From Gari tellinella (taxonomy: Eukaryota > Mollusca > Bivalvia > Cardiida > Psammobiidae): a stretch of DNA of 64,000 nt. The stretch lies in NCBI GenBank assembly GCA_922989275.2, contig OV277861.1:53793623-53857622 (forward strand), given 5' to 3'. Position numbers and translations under genes: made by a program. The notes below the pieces were generated by a model that was not told where the DNA came from, did not search any database, and saw only the letters and a program-made list of their open reading frames with translations. Positions 62,820 to 64,000 of this stretch are shown piece by piece. Each line of letters opens with the position of its first letter. The first letter of the stretch is position 1.

Positions 62820-64000
62820 CTCTCTCTATTTCTGTTCATGTCTGTCTCTGTTCTTCTCTGTTTCTCGGTTCCTATTTCTGTCTCTGTCTCTGTGTCTCTC
62901 TCAGTCTCTATCCATCTGTCTCACTCTGTATGTCTCTCTCTCTCTTTCTCTCTCTCTCTCTCCGTCTCTGTCTGTCTCTATCTATGTCTCTCTCTGTCTC
63001 TCTCTGCCTATCTCTATTTATCTCTCTGTTTCTGTCTCTCTTTCTGTCTGTCTCTGTATGTCTCTCTCTGTATCTGTCTCTTTCTGTCTATCTGTGTCTT
63101 TCTCTCTCTCTGTTTGTCTCTCTATCTGTGTTTTTCTGTCTGTCTCTCTTTCTTTTTCTCTCTCTTTCTCTCTCTCTCCTTCTTTGTTTCTCTGACTGTC
63201 TGTCTGTCTCTTTCTGTCTCTCTTTCTCCCTCTCTCTCTTTATCTCTTTCTCCTTCTATCTTTCTGTCTCTCTCTCTTTCTGTCTCTCTATCTCCGTCTC
63301 TCTCTGTCTCAGTATGTCTATCTGTCTGTCTCTGTCTGTCTGTCTGTCTCTCTGTCTGGTTGTCTGTCTGGCTGTCTCTCTCTCTGTCCCTCTATCTCTA
63401 TCTGTCTCTGTCTCTCTCTCTGGCTCCCTCTCTGTCTCTCACCCTATGTTTCTGTTCATGTCTGTATCTGTCTCTCTCTGTTTCTCAGTTTCTATTTCTG
63501 TCTCTGTCTCTATGTCTCTCTCAGTCTCTGTCTATATGTCTCACTCTGTTTGTATCTGTCTCTTTCTATTTCTCTCTCTCTCTCTCTATCTCTCTATCTG
63601 TCCCTGTCTCTCTCTGTATCTGCCTCTCCCGGTATCTCTCTGTTTATGTCTCTCTCTGTCTCTCTCTCTGTCTCTCTCTGTATTTGTATATGTCTGTTTC
63701 TCTATGTCTCTGTCTCTCTGTATCTGTTTATCTCTGTCTGTCTCTCTGTCTCTGTCTATCTCTCTCTCTGTCGGTCTCTGTCTCTGTCTGTCTGTCTCTC
63801 TGTCTCTCTCTCTATGTCTATCTCTCTATATATCTCTCTGTCTCTCTCTCTCACGCCCTCTCTCTCTCTTCCTCTCTCTCTGCCTGTGTATATGTCTCTG
63901 TTTGTCCCTGTCTCTGTATGTATCTTTCTGTGTCTCTGTCTTTCCTTCTCTGTCTCTCTGTGTCTGTATCCCTCGGTTTCTGTCTCTGTATGTATCTGGA
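60727..64000. repeat. 3.3-kb pyrimidine-rich simple-repeat tract (to window end)
   Basis: The plus strand is almost wholly T and C with G mostly in TG steps (tctc, tgtc, tctg units) and few A. It includes (ATCC)n at about 61583-61616 and a pure (TC)n block at about 62771-62817. Long reading frames in all three plus frames (461, 510, 228 codons and others; Ser, Leu, Cys, Val only) exist because stop codons need A. They also overlap each other, which argues against coding. A marker, ctgttcatgtctgt, recurs at 61941, 62832 and 63452 with similar following sequence. The tract continues past the window edge. Confidence 0.95.

Noticed and set aside
60809..63195. Long plus-strand reading frames (461 and 510 codons) made of Ser, Leu, Cys, Val and Phe
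   Set aside because: They translate a pyrimidine-rich simple repeat in which stop codons are rare because A is rare. All three frames are open and overlap.
1..64000. CRISPR-like arrays
   Set aside because: The direct repeats found are transposon copies or simple tandem repeats without regular spacers, and the genome is animal-like.

Overview
The window reads as nuclear DNA of an animal with an AT-rich, repeat-dense genome. I infer a bivalve mollusc, perhaps a heterodont such as Dreissena. The basis is the dense miniature transposons with GATCAGACGCCG palindromes, the 'ggcaataactc' and 'gtccgggggcatgctccccc' style repeats, tRNA-derived SINEs and jockey-like non-LTR elements. The species call is from memory of such repeats and is weak. 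There is no prokaryotic operon, CRISPR array or rRNA gene.

Host genes are scarce. The one I can support lies on the minus strand at about 41730-46446. It has three or four small exons with matching splice phases and encodes a 135-residue (or 166-residue) protein I do not recognise. A possible signal-peptide first exon lies at 34870-34959 (+).

Mobile DNA fills the rest. Two 5'-truncated non-LTR retrotransposons on the minus strand keep long reverse-transcriptase frames (20632-23829 and 37315-39944). The second has a 14-base target-site duplication, sits inside an older miniature element, and carries a stop codon in its C-terminal zinc knuckle. There is a decayed Ty3/gypsy integrase (15110-15745), a solo LTR (50455-51097) and several tRNA-derived SINEs. 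At least six miniature inverted-repeat families occur: A and B with TTAA plus CCC ends (piggyBac-like), C, D and F with TA plus CAG ends (pogo/Tigger-like), and G, H and others defined by their own ends.

The most striking pattern is a shared 65-70 base palindrome, GATCAGACGCC...GGCGTCTGATC flanked by CAAACAG...CTGTTTG. It lies in the centre of families A, B, D and F although their termini differ, and it occurs more than 40 times in 64 kb. Its arm sequences differ between families but stay complementary.

Other large-scale structure: positions 1-2763 are repeated nearly verbatim at 28440-31402, and copy 2 has gained a family C element relative to copy 1. Positions 16033-17088 hold a terminal-inverted-repeat element with TTACGG-like motifs phased at 10 bases. 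Several near-perfect long palindromes stand alone (6529, 25081, 32405, 36523, 43067). The last 3.3 kb (60727-64000) is one strand-asymmetric pyrimidine-rich tract with a buried higher-order repeat; the long Ser/Leu reading frames through it are artefacts.

Stretches in which I see no gene or recognisable repeat: 2764-3220, 3455-4145, 4294-5688, 5918-6424, 6647-6946, 7829-8689 (one weak family C relic near 8085-8200), 10416-11004, 11685-12228, 13191-13730, 15746-16032, 17340-17609, 18861-19095, 26007-26409, 27014-28439 (apart from short items), 31736-32404, 33177-34382, 35353-35799, 36661-37215, 40347-40862, 41101-41729, 48001-48320, 52614-54432, 55003-55748, 56145-56929 and 57691-58276.
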